64,000 nt of DNA from Ceratotherium simum simum (Eukaryota; Chordata; Mammalia; Perissodactyla; Rhinocerotidae), in assembly GCF_000283155.1 (NCBI RefSeq), contig NW_004454160.1, positions 8,446,081-8,510,080 on the forward strand, in the 5' to 3' direction. This document shows positions 62,791 to 64,000 of this stretch, piece after piece. The position numbers were made by a program, and so were the translations under genes. The notes beneath the pieces were generated by a model. The model saw only the letters and a program-made list of their open reading frames with translations, was not told where the DNA came from and did not search any database. Positions within the stretch are counted from its first letter, which is position 1. Every line of letters begins with the position of its first letter.

Positions 62791-64000
62791 GGGTATACAA
62801 ATGTTAACTCACAGAGCAAATGGGAGGATCTGAGGTCGTCTCATAAGTTCTTTGTAAAGCAGTAGGTAAATGAGAGCGATTATTGTTAGTGGATAGAGAC
62901 CACGTCGAGAGTCTGGAGGCAGGGAGAAGCTCCGGGATCAGTCATCCAGGGGGATGTTAGGGTGGAGAGGCGTTAAGAATGTCAGAGATATTTGGAAGAA
63001 AGAACAACAGAACACAGTGCTCAGCTATCCATACTTAGAATGAAGGAGAGAATAAAACTCTCAAGATTTCCAGGCAGAAAGATGAAGGAAATGGAAATGT
63101 GCTTAGGGCGATGGTGAGGCGGCCAGGAGAGCCCCCTTCCTCAAGAGTTCTGTTGGCCTCCCACCCCGCCTCTCCAACACTTCCACTGTCTGCTCCTCTC
63201 TGTCTTGCCTTTCTGTACTTTCTCTGTGCTATACATCCCTGACTTGCTGTAATTCTGTTTTGGTGTTTCTTTGTCCCTCTTTACAGTTTTTTAGTCTTTG
63301 GCCTTCCCTGCCTCTGACCCCACCCTGAACCTCCTATTCTTGTCTAACTTTTCTCCCTCAGCCTCTTTCCTCTCCATTTGGATCCCTTTGGCTTTCCCTC
63401 TGTTTTCAGTTCCCCTCTCTACTCAGTGCTTCCCCCTTTGAATGTTCTCTTTCCCAGCCTCTCTTTCCTGCCAGCTGTCTGCTGTTTCTGGCACCCTGGG
63501 TGCTTACTGAGATCTGTCAGGTGGATCAATATCAACAGTGAAGACTTCTTTTGGTTCTTCTCTCAGCCCTTCCACCCCACCATCTGCTTCAGTCTCCCTC
63601 AGTTCTCCTTCCTCCCTGAATTCAGAGACCAAACAGATACTTACTGATTAGGGAAGCTGGCCCGGGACTGACAATCCTTGAGCCTCTTTTACATCCCTTT
63701 CTATGTATTTCTTGTTCGTATTGATCAGGCCTGAAGCTTTCCCTCCCCTGGGGTTCAGGCCCCACTCTGACCTAGAATGCCCTCAGCTGTCCCCTTATCT
63801 GCCCTGACTAGCTCTTGCCTCCCTCCTTTCTCCTAACCTGATAATGAGGCAGATGCCTCACTGTCTCTTTGTGTCTTAATTTAATGCCCTGTACATTTGT
63901 CTTCACATCAGAATGCCTGTCTAGAAAACTGTCAGGGGACACGGGCCTGGCTGGTGTCACTATCTTTCAGTCTAGCCAAGTATTATACCAAAGTAGGCTC
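62791..64000. other. apparently single-copy non-coding DNA
   Basis: No repeat or exon recognised. 63150-63650 is strongly pyrimidine-rich on the plus strand (many TCTCC, CTTTCC and TTCCTCC runs) with a poor 89-codon frame (63378-63647). The window ends in unassigned sequence. Confidence 0.42.

Overview
This is non-coding nuclear DNA from a placental mammal. I find no protein-coding host gene, no tRNA or rRNA gene and no CRISPR array in the 64 kb. Every longer reading frame is either a retrotransposon remnant or looks like chance. The lineage is given away by four copies of the tRNA-derived ERE SINE (equine repetitive element): a GGCCGGCCCCGTGGCTTAGCGG-type head with Pol III A and B boxes, then the CATACAGCAACTAGAAGGATGT body. 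ERE is characteristic of Perissodactyla. The 3' end of the L1 at 21994-22795 also looks like the L1 type I associate with horse. The best guess is an equid (horse, ass or zebra). Rhinoceros or tapir cannot be excluded by eye.

Layout. 1-5.9 kb: an ERE, then ancient L2 and MIR fragments, one L2 split by a young ERE with a perfect 16-bp target duplication. 6.05-10.27 kb: three 5'-truncated L1 copies, head to tail on the minus strand, the last reaching into a broken reverse-transcriptase region. 10.3-20 kb: mostly single-copy sequence with MIRs, two EREs inserted one after the other at the same 13-bp target (13.27-13.86 kb), an MLT1 LTR (19.1-19.6 kb) and three blocks that look like conserved non-coding elements. 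20.4-23.1 kb: an old HAL1/L1 ORF1-type element split by a younger L1 with its own target duplication. 23-36.5 kb: many MIR and L2 copies, an MLT1 LTR nested in a MIR, a palindromic DNA-transposon remnant nested in an L2, and one further LTR. 36.5-57 kb: low in repeats apart from an L1 at 41.7-42.8 kb, a TCTA microsatellite at 45.8 kb and an L1 tail at 50.9 kb, with several AT-rich, homeodomain-site-rich blocks that look like enhancers. 57-64 kb: MIR and L2 fragments plus an unassigned ~95-bp element present twice, 1,166 bp apart.

Interpretation. The window reads as intergenic or long-intron sequence. Its low repeat load in places and the scattered CNE-like blocks fit a regulatory domain or gene desert beside a developmental gene, but nothing here identifies that gene. 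The most testable oddities are the exon-like block at 11962-12086, the duplicated element at 60953/62119, the double ERE insertion at one target, and the insertions with intact target duplications, which are candidate presence/absence markers. Repeat family names come from recognising consensus features by eye; boundaries are approximate except where a target-site duplication fixes them.
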